Source of the DNA: Akkermansia muciniphila
GTDB lineage: Bacteria; Verrucomicrobiota; Verrucomicrobiia; Verrucomicrobiales; Akkermansiaceae
NCBI GenBank assembly: GCA_945883695.1
Contig: CAMCYK010000003.1
Location: 1 to 64,000 of the forward strand
DNA: 64,000 nt
Direction of reading: 5' to 3'
Made by a program: the position numbers and the translations under genes. Below, one piece after another: positions 35,230 to 43,538 of this stretch; within the stretch, counting starts at the first letter, position 1, and the number at the start of each line of letters is the position of its first letter. The notes beneath the pieces were generated by a model that worked only from the letters and a program-made list of their open reading frames with translations, had not been told where the DNA came from and did no database searches.

Positions 35230-38200
35230 CAGTTCCCGGAGTTCGAGTAGGTGCGGAGGAAGAGTTGGATGTCCTTCACGCTCGCCGCGAAGTTGTTCAT
35301 GCCCGTTTGCTCGTCTTTGAGCAGGGTATGGGCCGGAATGACGATCTTCCATTGGCTGTTCCAGACACTGCGGCCGATGAGGCGGGCGTTGGTGAAGACG
35401 GTCGGCAGGGACCCGTCTTCGTAGATTGCGGGATCCGCCACCATCCGGAAGGCCTGGTGCTTGCGGATTACCCACGGCCGTTCGGCGAAGGTGTCGTTCG
35501 GGCCGAAGAACTGCGTGGTGTTGAAATCACTGGCTCCGAGGTTGTAGGGCAGCGGAAGAGCCTGATCGACCACCTGCCAACTGCGGATGTCGCCGGTGTC
35601 CCCCATCGGGGTGCGCATGAAATCCGAGCCGCAGGGAATCAGGTAGGCATACGGCGTCGCGCTGAGGGCGTTTGGCTGCGTGGCTTCCCCATAACTCATG
35701 CCAACGTAACCCGGCAGGGCGACGCCGACGGCGGCGATCTTGGTGGCGAAGTTGCTCTGGCTGTAGGAATGGTCTCCAGCCGCGAGATCGAGGCCGAAGA
35801 AATTCTTGCCATCCTCCACCGTGGTGCTGAAGGGAATGATGAAGCCGGGAATCGCGCTGCCGTCCGCTTTCTTCAGCCCGCGGCAGTAGGCGGCGACTTG
35901 GGGATCCGACAAGACATTGGGAACGATGTGTTGCTCGAGGGTCTGCTGCCAGGCCTCGTCTGCGGAGACCGTCTCTTCTTCAACATGGGGCAGGATTCGG
36001 AACAACTCCTGTCGCAGGGAAAACAGCGTGTTGTAGTGATCCGGATTGTTGATCCCGAGACGGGCTTCCGCGACGGCGAAGTCCGCGTTGAGCTGGGCCA
36101 TGGTGCCGGCCAGTCCGGCGTCGCCGAGCGTGCTGGTGGTGGCTTGCGGCTCGCCGCCGGTCAGATCCCCGAGCGAGCGGGAGGCGACGAGGCGGTTGAT
36201 CACCGCTTGTCCCTGCGGGGTGCCGAGCAGGCCGGTTTCGTAGTCGTAACTTTTGGCCGCGAGGTAGCTGTAGCGGCCCGCGAGGTCGAACAAGGTCCGG
36301 TATTGCACCAGCGCCTCGTTGCGGAAGGTGCGGAAGGTCAGGTCCTTGGTGCGATAGCCGTTGATCACCGAGGCGGCACGCTGGCGCAAGGTCTCGCGCC
36401 GCAGGCGAATGGTCTCTCCGGCCACCTGCAAGTTCTGGATTTTCTGCGTGGCGGTGGCGTAGGCGGTGGTCAGCTCGGTGAAGCGGGTGTACATCCCGAT
36501 GAGCTCGCGGTAGGTCTGCTCGAATTCGTACGCGGCCTGCAGTTCGTCCTGGGTGAAGCCGAGGCTCATCAGGGTGTTTTCCTTGATGAGCTCCAAGCCT
36601 CCGCCCACCGTGGCCATGAGCATGCGGGACGCCGCATAATTGGTCGCGGCCGTGGCTTTCAAAGAACCCTCCGTCGCTGCTCCTGCGAACTTGATCCCGC
36701 CACGGCCCACTGAAGTGACGTCGTTTGAGAATCCAAAGCTCAGGGGCAGCATTTCAGAAGCTCCATCCTCGATATCATCAACGAAATCCGCGCCAAATTC
36801 AGCAACCTGGCCGATGGTCTCGAGCACCGCAGCAGCGGTAGCGTTCACCACCAGACCCGTGCCAATAACCGCCGTCGTCGTTTGCTGGCCCGCATGCATG
36901 GACACCAGGCCTTTGAACGCTTCAGCCTCCCGATTGAAGCGCGTCCCCAGGTCATCCAAATCATCCCGGGCCGCCAGCAGGGCGACCTGGGCGAGTTGTG
37001 CCTCGACCAGAGCGTCCTGCAGGGCTCCGGTGTAGGGCCGCTTGCCGAGCGCGCCGCCCGGACCGACCACATCGGCGAACTGAACCCACTGGTTCGGGGT
37101 CACCTGGAAGGTCTTCTCCACGGTGTCCGGCTCACCGTCACCATTCTTATCCCCCCCTTTATAACTCTTGATCATCTCATCGATGGCTCCGCCCGTGAAA
37201 GTCTGATATTGCATCGGGTAGCGATAGGTCACGGTCACGGGCGTGGCCGTGTCGATCCAGTCGAGCGGACGGTCGATGATGTTCCAGCGGAAATAGTCCG
37301 GATCTTCATATCCCTGCGGATAGATCTTCCCGGGCCCGACATCACCGGCATAGGGGTTGCCGTAAATGTCCTTCAGTTCCTGAAGCATGGCGTATTCCTC
37401 GTCCTCGATGGCCGTCTGCTGGTCGCTGATCTGGTTCTCCTGGTTGCGCAGCAGCCGGGTCATGGTGGCGGCTTGATTGAAGGAACCGGCGGCATTGTTC
37501 AGGGCGCGCAAGGCGCGTGCCGAAATCTGCTCATAGTGGCTGGCTCCCCCGTCAACGCCTGAAAGCTCCTGGCCTTGCGAGTTGTTCCAATACGGATCCA
37601 GGTCGAAGGCGATCGCCCCCGGGGCCAGGCCCAGCGGGTTGAGGCGGTCGTTGGCGGAGTCCATGGTCGTCTGGAAGCTGAGCGCCAGGGAAGGCAGCTC
37701 GTTGAGTTCCGGCACCGTCGTGCGGTCCACAATCTGCACGCCGCTGTGATTCGGATCGTTATCCACATCCGGCAGCATTGCATTGCCGACGATCCAGTGG
37801 AAGAAGGCTCCCTGGGTCGAGCGGCTGGCGGTTTCGTCCAGCCCCTGATGCCGGACGACGGAAGTGCGGGAATTGGTCTTGCCATCCCGGAACTGCGACC
37901 AGCCGGCGTCCGGATCGTCCTGGTAGCTCTGGCGGTGGACCAACCCGAGCACCTGCTGGGCGGTGCGGCCGACGTTGGCGGCGGCGGCGGCGAACTTCCG
38001 CTCGTCCTTGTAGTCCACCGACACCGGCACGCCGAGCACCGTCACCGTCTCGGCGCTGGGCCGCCAGGTGAAATACGGGTGGGTGAGCAGCTTGTAGTAG
38101 CCCTTGAGCGCGGTGAGATAGTGACCGTAAGCATCGCCATGGCCCTGCGGGAACATGCGCTGGGCATCCGCCGCATCGACATTGCCGTTGGCGGTGCTGG

Positions 38201-41200
38201 CGCCCGCCTTTTCGCTGATGTTGTAGTTCACCGCATAGAGGGCCTCGCCGCTGTTGATGCCGCGGGTGTAGTTCCACCACAGGCGGTTGTAAGCCGGGCC
38301 TCGCGCCGTGCCGTGGGCATTGAAGTCATCCCGGCCGCGCAGCAGGGCGAGCTCCTCATCGAGCGAGCTGGCCACCTGGCCCTCGAAGGCGAAACGGCTG
38401 GTGTTGACCTCGGTCACGCTGTCCTTGTCGTCGATCGAGATCGTCGGATTGGCCCCGTCCGCGTACGCCTCGTTGCCGAGGATGGTGTAAAGGTCGTTGA
38501 GATAACCGGCGGCGAGAATGAGCGCGTTGTTGGTGGTGGCGGTGTCGAGGTCGGAGTTGATCGTGAAGCCCTTGCCGCGGTTGAGCACGGTCTCGTAAAT
38601 CTCGATCAACCCGGCGTCGTTGATGTTCTCCATGTTGAGGGCGATGTCGCCCTCCCAACGGGTGCCCGCCTGGGTGAGCAGGGAGACATCCGTGTTGATC
38701 GAGTTGCTGTAGAGATCCGACATCCGCTGGTTGAAGGGCGTGATCTTGGCGAGCACGCGCTTGATCCAGCCCTCGACGAGCATCGCATCGGTCCAGTCCG
38801 ACCAACTGCCTGCAGGGACGCTCCCCTGCGCCTTGAGCCGGTAGCTCATGGTGAAATTGACATCTCCCATCAGCACGGCGGGATTGCTGAGAACCGCAGC
38901 CGGGTCCGCCCCCACCAGAATCGAGCCGCCGAGGCTGTAGGGAGTGTTATCGGGATCGATCCAAGCGGAGCCCTGGGAGTTGTTGTCATCCGGCAGAACC
39001 GGTGCCTGGCCGCTGCTGTCGTTGAAAGCATAGCGATAGCGGAACTCGAAGTTCTCCGGCTTGCCACCGTAGTCGCCGCTGTGACGTACGGACACTTTTT
39101 CATCCAGTGGGTTGGACGAGAGCAGCACCTTGAGGTCTCCCTGGTAGAGGTCGGGCACGACCTTGATGATCTGCATCTGCACCGGATCCCCCGGATCCGT
39201 AAAGGCGCGGCCGTTGCCAAAGACCAGCGTCACATAGCCGGTGCCGTCCCCCGTGGAACTCAGGGCATAGCCGGCTACCGCCGTGTCAGGATCGGTGATG
39301 TCCGAACGCCCCATGACCGGAATCGTCTGATCCAGCCCGGTATTCACCACATACGTGTCCGGCACCGTGGCGCTCTCGCGGAAGGTCTCGAGCGTGGTCG
39401 AGAGCCCGTCGATCGCGTCATCCCACGCCGTCCTGTCCGCCGCGTCGGCAGCCGCCGGAAGGAGTGCCTTGAGAGCCGCCACATCCTGCTGGCTGAGCTG
39501 GTTGAGATTGAAATAATCTTCCGTCGCGACTTCGTCCACAAACTCGCCGATGAGCTCCAGGCGTTTCTGGAGGGCATCGTAATAGAAGCGGTTCTGGAGG
39601 TTGGGCGGCAGGCCCTGGAAGTAGGTCTTGCCGGCGTAGTCGCTGGTGCGCAGCCCCGGGGGCAGCTCGTCCATGGCCGAGGTTTTCGCGCGGATCGGAT
39701 CGTGCAAGGCCACCGACGAAGCATCCAACGTCATGGCCATCGATTGCTGGTAGAGTACTTGGGCGCTGCTCTGGCCAAGCACCTGGGGCAGGCCACCGCC
39801 GTTGGTGGAGCTGGCCTTGGCTTTGCCCAGGGTCTCGGCCATCGCCAGTTCGGGAACCACGCTGCGCTGCGCCACCGGCAGGGACGTGTCGTCCGGCCAC
39901 TTCGGCAGATAAGTGAGGGTGACCGAAGAGCCGCCGCCGGTATTCGCAATGAAAGGCTGGATGCTGCCCAGCGCAGGCTGTGCGTTCAGAGCAAGGGCGG
40001 GGAAATCGAATTCCTCCCGCTGGTTGTAGTAGAACTTCATGCCGAAGCTCGGCTGCGTGCCGACCCCCACCTCTCCCCGGTGTGGACCGCGGAACAACCA
40101 ATGCGTGCCCTTGCGGTCCTCAAAGGTGAACTTGTTGTAAGCCATGAAGAAGGCGGTGGGAACATTGCCGATTTCAACCGGAGGCAAGGTATCCGGGAGG
40201 AGCACCACTTCTTCGTTGCGCACCGATTGGTCCGGATTCTTGGGCAGCGGCAAAAGTGCCAGCGGCAGCGGCGGGGTGAGCGGAGTGCCGGCGATTTTGT
40301 TATATTGCAGCGGATAGGTGGCGGTCGCGCGGACCACCTTGGCCACCCGCATCGCCGGACGCATGTCCCCGGCATCGGTGTATTGCAGCAGGACGAACGG
40401 CTCGGAACTGGTGGCGAGATTCAAGTCATCGCGCAGGGCAAAGAGATTGCCATCGATCAGCAGGCCGTGCTCTTCGTTGGGGTTGTAGCCCGGCAGCGCG
40501 GGATCCGGCTGGCGATAGATGCTGCCGGAGGTCTGGACGGAGGTGAGTGCCGGGTTCTCCAGCCCCTTGAGCGAGGCGATCACGAGTTGCTGCGGATTTT
40601 CCGGCCAGCTCACCTGATAGCGCGCGGAGATGGCGGGAACGTAGAACGGCGCGATCTTCGTCGCGGCGGGAAAAGACACCTTCTTGAACCACCAGACGGA
40701 AAGCTGATTGCGGCCGGACAAGGCGTTGACCGGGATGATGGCTCCGGCCGCGGCACCGGGGAAACCGGCGTCGCCGAGGGGATTCACATAAGCAGCTGGG
40801 GCATAGCAATCGCCGCTGGAGATATGGCCGGCGATTTCATAACCCGGCCCGGGGGGCTCGATGCGGCTGCCGACGGAGGCCGCGGTGCGCCCGCCGGTGG
40901 TGGCGCCGACGGCCGTCGCAGGCGACCAGTCGCGCAAGCCGTCGCCATTGAGGTCGTTGAGGGTGTAAACGGCGGGTCGGCTTTCATCGATCGTCAGGGT
41001 CGCGGGATTGTCGGCGACGGCGGGCGAGCCCAGCACGTCCTCGGACTCGATCCACAAGCGCAGATACTGGGCACCCGCCACCGAGCTGAACTTGAGCAGC
41101 GAGCGGTTCCGCCGGTCCGGGCTGCTGGCCGTGAACTTGACCAGCAGGCGCTGGGAAGCCCCGTCGATCTCCGCCTCCAGCTCCGCCGGATCGTCCTGGA

Positions 41201-43259
41201 ACACCAGGCTCGGCAGGCTGATGGCTTCAAACTTCGGCCCGAGAGCGGCGTCCGCGCCGGTCTGGGTGACGTTGACCGGCTCGTAATCGGCCGGGCTGGC
41301 GGGCCACTGGTGAAGGTAGCTCCGCTTGGCCACCGGCCACGAGATGTCCAGGCCGGTAATCGCACCGCCCGAAACCTCATGCAGCGAGGCGTCGAATTTC
41401 GCCATCCAGTAAAGCACCATGTTGTCCGGATTCAGGTTCTCGCGCTCGGCGAAATAATCGGTGATCCCGTCCGGGCGGATGAAGGTGCCGTAGAGCGGCT
41501 TGCTGGTCACGCCGGTGGCCAAGGTGGGCAACACGGGGCTCATCTGGTCGTCGCCGTTTTCCTCGGGGCCTTCGCGGGGCCGCAGCTGCTCACCCAGCGG
41601 AGTCACGAGGGTCTCCACATCGGCGCTGCGGCGGATCTCGACGATGTCGGCGCCGAGGAATTCATGGCGGCCGAGCTCGCCCTGGATCTCGCCGCCCAGG
41701 TATTCGACGAAGACGCGGCCCTCCGCATTGTAGGCGCGGAGCGCGGGCAGGCCGGACAGCGTGTCGAACCACAGCGTGCGCGGCTCCCCCGGCGCGGCGA
41801 CGCCCGGGTTGCTCGAACCACCGACCGGGGTGTATTCCACGGCCTGGCCCGCCACGAAGGAGTTGAAGACCGGATTCACCCGCACGATGCGGCCGGTCGG
41901 GATGCGGACCATCGGGCCATCGAAGGTTTTCTCCGTCCAGTAGATCACCCGCGGCTCGGCTTGCGAAGCGGATGACACCGCGAAGGTCTCGCGCCGGAAC
42001 TTGTAGGTCGGCGTGGATTCGCCGGGCGCGGAGGTATCCGGCAGGGCGGAGACCCAGGTGACCGCCACCCGGCCGGTCTGGCTGGCAAAGACCTTGTCCG
42101 CGTGAGGGCTGTAGTAGTAAGACTGGTAGGGCTGATAGGTCTTGGAGGTGCTGGCGGCAATGTTCGCATTGGCCGGCCCGGACAGCGTCAGCGTGCCGCC
42201 ATTGATGAGCTGCACCTCGCGTCCCAGCAGGGTGGCACCGACTGTAAGACCCGTCGGCACGCTGGACACTTCCACCACAGGGCTGGTGGTGGAACTTCGG
42301 GTCACCGCGACGGTTCCGGTGGGTAGCAGCGGCTCGGTCAGTCCATCCACGGTATTGGTCAGCCGCACGGAGCTGAACACCTCGCCCGGCTGCACCGGCT
42401 GGGCCCGCCAATAACCGCTGTCCGCCAGCGCCGCGCCATCCCAACTGACGGACGGGCGCTGGATTTCATCCCCCATGAAATAGCGCGGGACTCCGGAGGC
42501 GAAAGCATACCCGAAAAGGCTGTGCTTCAGCTGGGACTGCGCGACCAGCATGCCATTCTCGAGCGCGAATGCGCCGGGATATCTGCTGATCGAAGCCACT
42601 GCAGTGGCCCGATTATTGCCCTGCTTGGGCGGCCCCAGGGTAACCATAGGCAACGAAGTATAACCACTTCCTTTGACCGTGACCTGCACCTCCACCACAC
42701 GGCCTGACAAAAGCACCGCTTTGCCGGTAGCACCGCTGCCGCCGCCACCGGAAAATGTTACCTGTGGCGGGTCGATATATCCCGACCCGGAATCGGTCAC
42801 CTTGATAAAGCTGAGTTGATTCCCCGCGCCTATGGCACCCGACGAGGCTGCGGTGGATGCCCGCCCGGCGAACTGGACGTTGGTGACCGGAGTGCCGGTG
42901 GGCACCTTGGGCGGCGCGATGACGACTAACGGCGGAAAGGCGGCACTGTAGCCGCTGCCACCGTTGGTGATCGTGAACGCCGTCACCACTCCGCCGCTGA
43001 TCGTCGCGGTGGCTGTGGCGGTCGTGCCGCTGGCGGGCGCCGCAATGCTCACCACCGGGGCGCTCGCATAGCCACTGCCGCCACCGCGCACCGTGATCGC
43101 GGTGAGCACCCCGGCACCCGATACAGTCGGCGAGCCCCCCGCCCGCCGCTTGTCGAGGAGGTTGGTCGCACCGCCCTTCAGTTCAAACTGGGCGTGGGCC
43201 GCCGGGGCGCAGAGCAGCGCGGCGAGGGCGGCCATCAAGGTGAGGACTCGGAAGTTCAT
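35229..43259 (-). CDS. Giant secreted protein (2676 aa), unknown family
   Basis: Signal peptide (MNFRVLTLMAALAALLCAPAAHAQ). Residues about 45-215 hold four 'GSGY-x-x-x-P' repeats (GGGSGYASAPVVSI, NGGSGYSAAFPPLVVI, DSGSGYIDPPQVTF, KGSGYTSLPMVTL). Residues about 250-1900 are long, mostly beta-type and poorly repetitive. Residues about 1910-2330 are strongly helical: LRALNNAAGSFNQAATMTRL, a coiled stretch, then a hydrophobic segment (TTTAVIGTGLVVNATAAAVL, about 2125-2145) flanked by long amphipathic helices. The last roughly 200 aa return to beta (NARLIGRSVWNSQWKIVIPA...VKDIQLFLRTYS). This order recalls Tc-toxin A subunits, but no residue-level signature confirms it. No PEP-CTERM or Por tail is present. 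It is one uninterrupted ORF, so it is under selection. Confidence 0.9.
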   Translation of the reverse strand: MNFRVLTLMAALAALLCAPAAHAQFELKGGATNLLDKRRAGGSPTVSGAGVLTAITVRGGGSGYASAPVVSIAAPASGTTATATATISGGVVTAFTITNGGSGYSAAFPPLVVIAPPKVPTGTPVTNVQFAGRASTAASSGAIGAGNQLSFIKVTDSGSGYIDPPQVTFSGGGGSGATGKAVLLSGRVVEVQVTVKGSGYTSLPMVTLGPPKQGNNRATAVASISRYPGAFALENGMLVAQSQLKHSLFGYAFASGVPRYFMGDEIQRPSVSWDGAALADSGYWRAQPVQPGEVFSSVRLTNTVDGLTEPLLPTGTVAVTRSSTTSPVVEVSSVPTGLTVGATLLGREVQLINGGTLTLSGPANANIAASTSKTYQPYQSYYYSPHADKVFASQTGRVAVTWVSALPDTSAPGESTPTYKFRRETFAVSSASQAEPRVIYWTEKTFDGPMVRIPTGRIVRVNPVFNSFVAGQAVEYTPVGGSSNPGVAAPGEPRTLWFDTLSGLPALRAYNAEGRVFVEYLGGEIQGELGRHEFLGADIVEIRRSADVETLVTPLGEQLRPREGPEENGDDQMSPVLPTLATGVTSKPLYGTFIRPDGITDYFAERENLNPDNMVLYWMAKFDASLHEVSGGAITGLDISWPVAKRSYLHQWPASPADYEPVNVTQTGADAALGPKFEAISLPSLVFQDDPAELEAEIDGASQRLLVKFTASSPDRRNRSLLKFSSVAGAQYLRLWIESEDVLGSPAVADNPATLTIDESRPAVYTLNDLNGDGLRDWSPATAVGATTGGRTAASVGSRIEPPGPGYEIAGHISSGDCYAPAAYVNPLGDAGFPGAAAGAIIPVNALSGRNQLSVWWFKKVSFPAATKIAPFYVPAISARYQVSWPENPQQLVIASLKGLENPALTSVQTSGSIYRQPDPALPGYNPNEEHGLLIDGNLFALRDDLNLATSSEPFVLLQYTDAGDMRPAMRVAKVVRATATYPLQYNKIAGTPLTPPLPLALLPLPKNPDQSVRNEEVVLLPDTLPPVEIGNVPTAFFMAYNKFTFEDRKGTHWLFRGPHRGEVGVGTQPSFGMKFYYNQREEFDFPALALNAQPALGSIQPFIANTGGGSSVTLTYLPKWPDDTSLPVAQRSVVPELAMAETLGKAKASSTNGGGLPQVLGQSSAQVLYQQSMAMTLDASSVALHDPIRAKTSAMDELPPGLRTSDYAGKTYFQGLPPNLQNRFYYDALQKRLELIGEFVDEVATEDYFNLNQLSQQDVAALKALLPAAADAADRTAWDDAIDGLSTTLETFRESATVPDTYVVNTGLDQTIPVMGRSDITDPDTAVAGYALSSTGDGTGYVTLVFGNGRAFTDPGDPVQMQIIKVVPDLYQGDLKVLLSSNPLDEKVSVRHSGDYGGKPENFEFRYRYAFNDSSGQAPVLPDDNNSQGSAWIDPDNTPYSLGGSILVGADPAAVLSNPAVLMGDVNFTMSYRLKAQGSVPAGSWSDWTDAMLVEGWIKRVLAKITPFNQRMSDLYSNSINTDVSLLTQAGTRWEGDIALNMENINDAGLIEIYETVLNRGKGFTINSDLDTATTNNALILAAGYLNDLYTILGNEAYADGANPTISIDDKDSVTEVNTSRFAFEGQVASSLDEELALLRGRDDFNAHGTARGPAYNRLWWNYTRGINSGEALYAVNYNISEKAGASTANGNVDAADAQRMFPQGHGDAYGHYLTALKGYYKLLTHPYFTWRPSAETVTVLGVPVSVDYKDERKFAAAAANVGRTAQQVLGLVHRQSYQDDPDAGWSQFRDGKTNSRTSVVRHQGLDETASRSTQGAFFHWIVGNAMLPDVDNDPNHSGVQIVDRTTVPELNELPSLALSFQTTMDSANDRLNPLGLAPGAIAFDLDPYWNNSQGQELSGVDGGASHYEQISARALRALNNAAGSFNQAATMTRLLRNQENQISDQQTAIEDEEYAMLQELKDIYGNPYAGDVGPGKIYPQGYEDPDYFRWNIIDRPLDWIDTATPVTVTYRYPMQYQTFTGGAIDEMIKSYKGGDKNGDGEPDTVEKTFQVTPNQWVQFADVVGPGGALGKRPYTGALQDALVEAQLAQVALLAARDDLDDLGTRFNREAEAFKGLVSMHAGQQTTTAVIGTGLVVNATAAAVLETIGQVAEFGADFVDDIEDGASEMLPLSFGFSNDVTSVGRGGIKFAGAATEGSLKATAATNYAASRMLMATVGGGLELIKENTLMSLGFTQDELQAAYEFEQTYRELIGMYTRFTELTTAYATATQKIQNLQVAGETIRLRRETLRQRAASVINGYRTKDLTFRTFRNEALVQYRTLFDLAGRYSYLAAKSYDYETGLLGTPQGQAVINRLVASRSLGDLTGGEPQATTSTLGDAGLAGTMAQLNADFAVAEARLGINNPDHYNTLFSLRQELFRILPHVEEETVSADEAWQQTLEQHIVPNVLSDPQVAAYCRGLKKADGSAIPGFIIPFSTTVEDGKNFFGLDLAAGDHSYSQSNFATKIAAVGVALPGYVGMSYGEATQPNALSATPYAYLIPCGSDFMRTPMGDTGDIRSWQVVDQALPLPYNLGASDFNTTQFFGPNDTFAERPWVIRKHQAFRMVADPAIYEDGSLPTVFTNARLIGRSVWNSQWKIVIPAHTLLKDEQTGMNNFAASVKDIQLFLRTYSNSGN

Positions 43260-43283
43260 GACTGACGGAAAAGTGAGGTAGGT

Positions 43284-43316
43284 TAAAAAATATCAGTCGG
43301 CCGGCCAGGGGCCGGC
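43284..43316 (-). terminator. Possible terminator between the S74 gene and the giant gene
   Basis: Read on the minus strand, GCCGGCC-CCT-GGCCGGC forms a 7-bp perfect stem, followed 9 nt later by TTTTTT. The spacing is long for an intrinsic terminator. The surrounding 279-bp gap (43260-43538) has no gene and could also hold a promoter for the giant gene. Confidence 0.35.
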
Positions 43317-43538
43317 GGCGCGCAGGGCGGGCGCCGGTCGGGCCGGGCGGATAAAGAGGGGGACAGCCACGGCCAGGGCCCCGCCGTCACCTTCCTGGAC
43401 GCCGCAGGCAGCCGCCAGGCGGGCCACGGGCGCTGGCTTGGAGAGCGCTGGCTCACCGCCGCGCCCGCGGCGCGGGAGCCGTGCTGGATGCTTGTGCTGG
43501 CGTGATTCATCGGAGGTGTGATCGGAGCCATCCGTGGC

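Noticed and set aside
37575-41975. Plus-strand 1466-aa ORF opposite the giant gene
   Set aside because: Low-complexity, His/Arg/Gly-rich shadow of the giant's codon pattern in GC-rich DNA; no domains, while the minus-strand frame has a signal peptide and coherent protein sequence.
35229-43259. Firm Tc-toxin A call for the giant protein
   Set aside because: Only the gross order of regions resembles TcA; no TcB/TcC-type partner (Rhs or SpvB) is in the window and no diagnostic motif was found.
43283-43531. 82-aa minus-strand ORF upstream of the giant gene
   Set aside because: Pro/Ser/Arg-rich without signal or domain; typical of GC-rich intergenic sequence.
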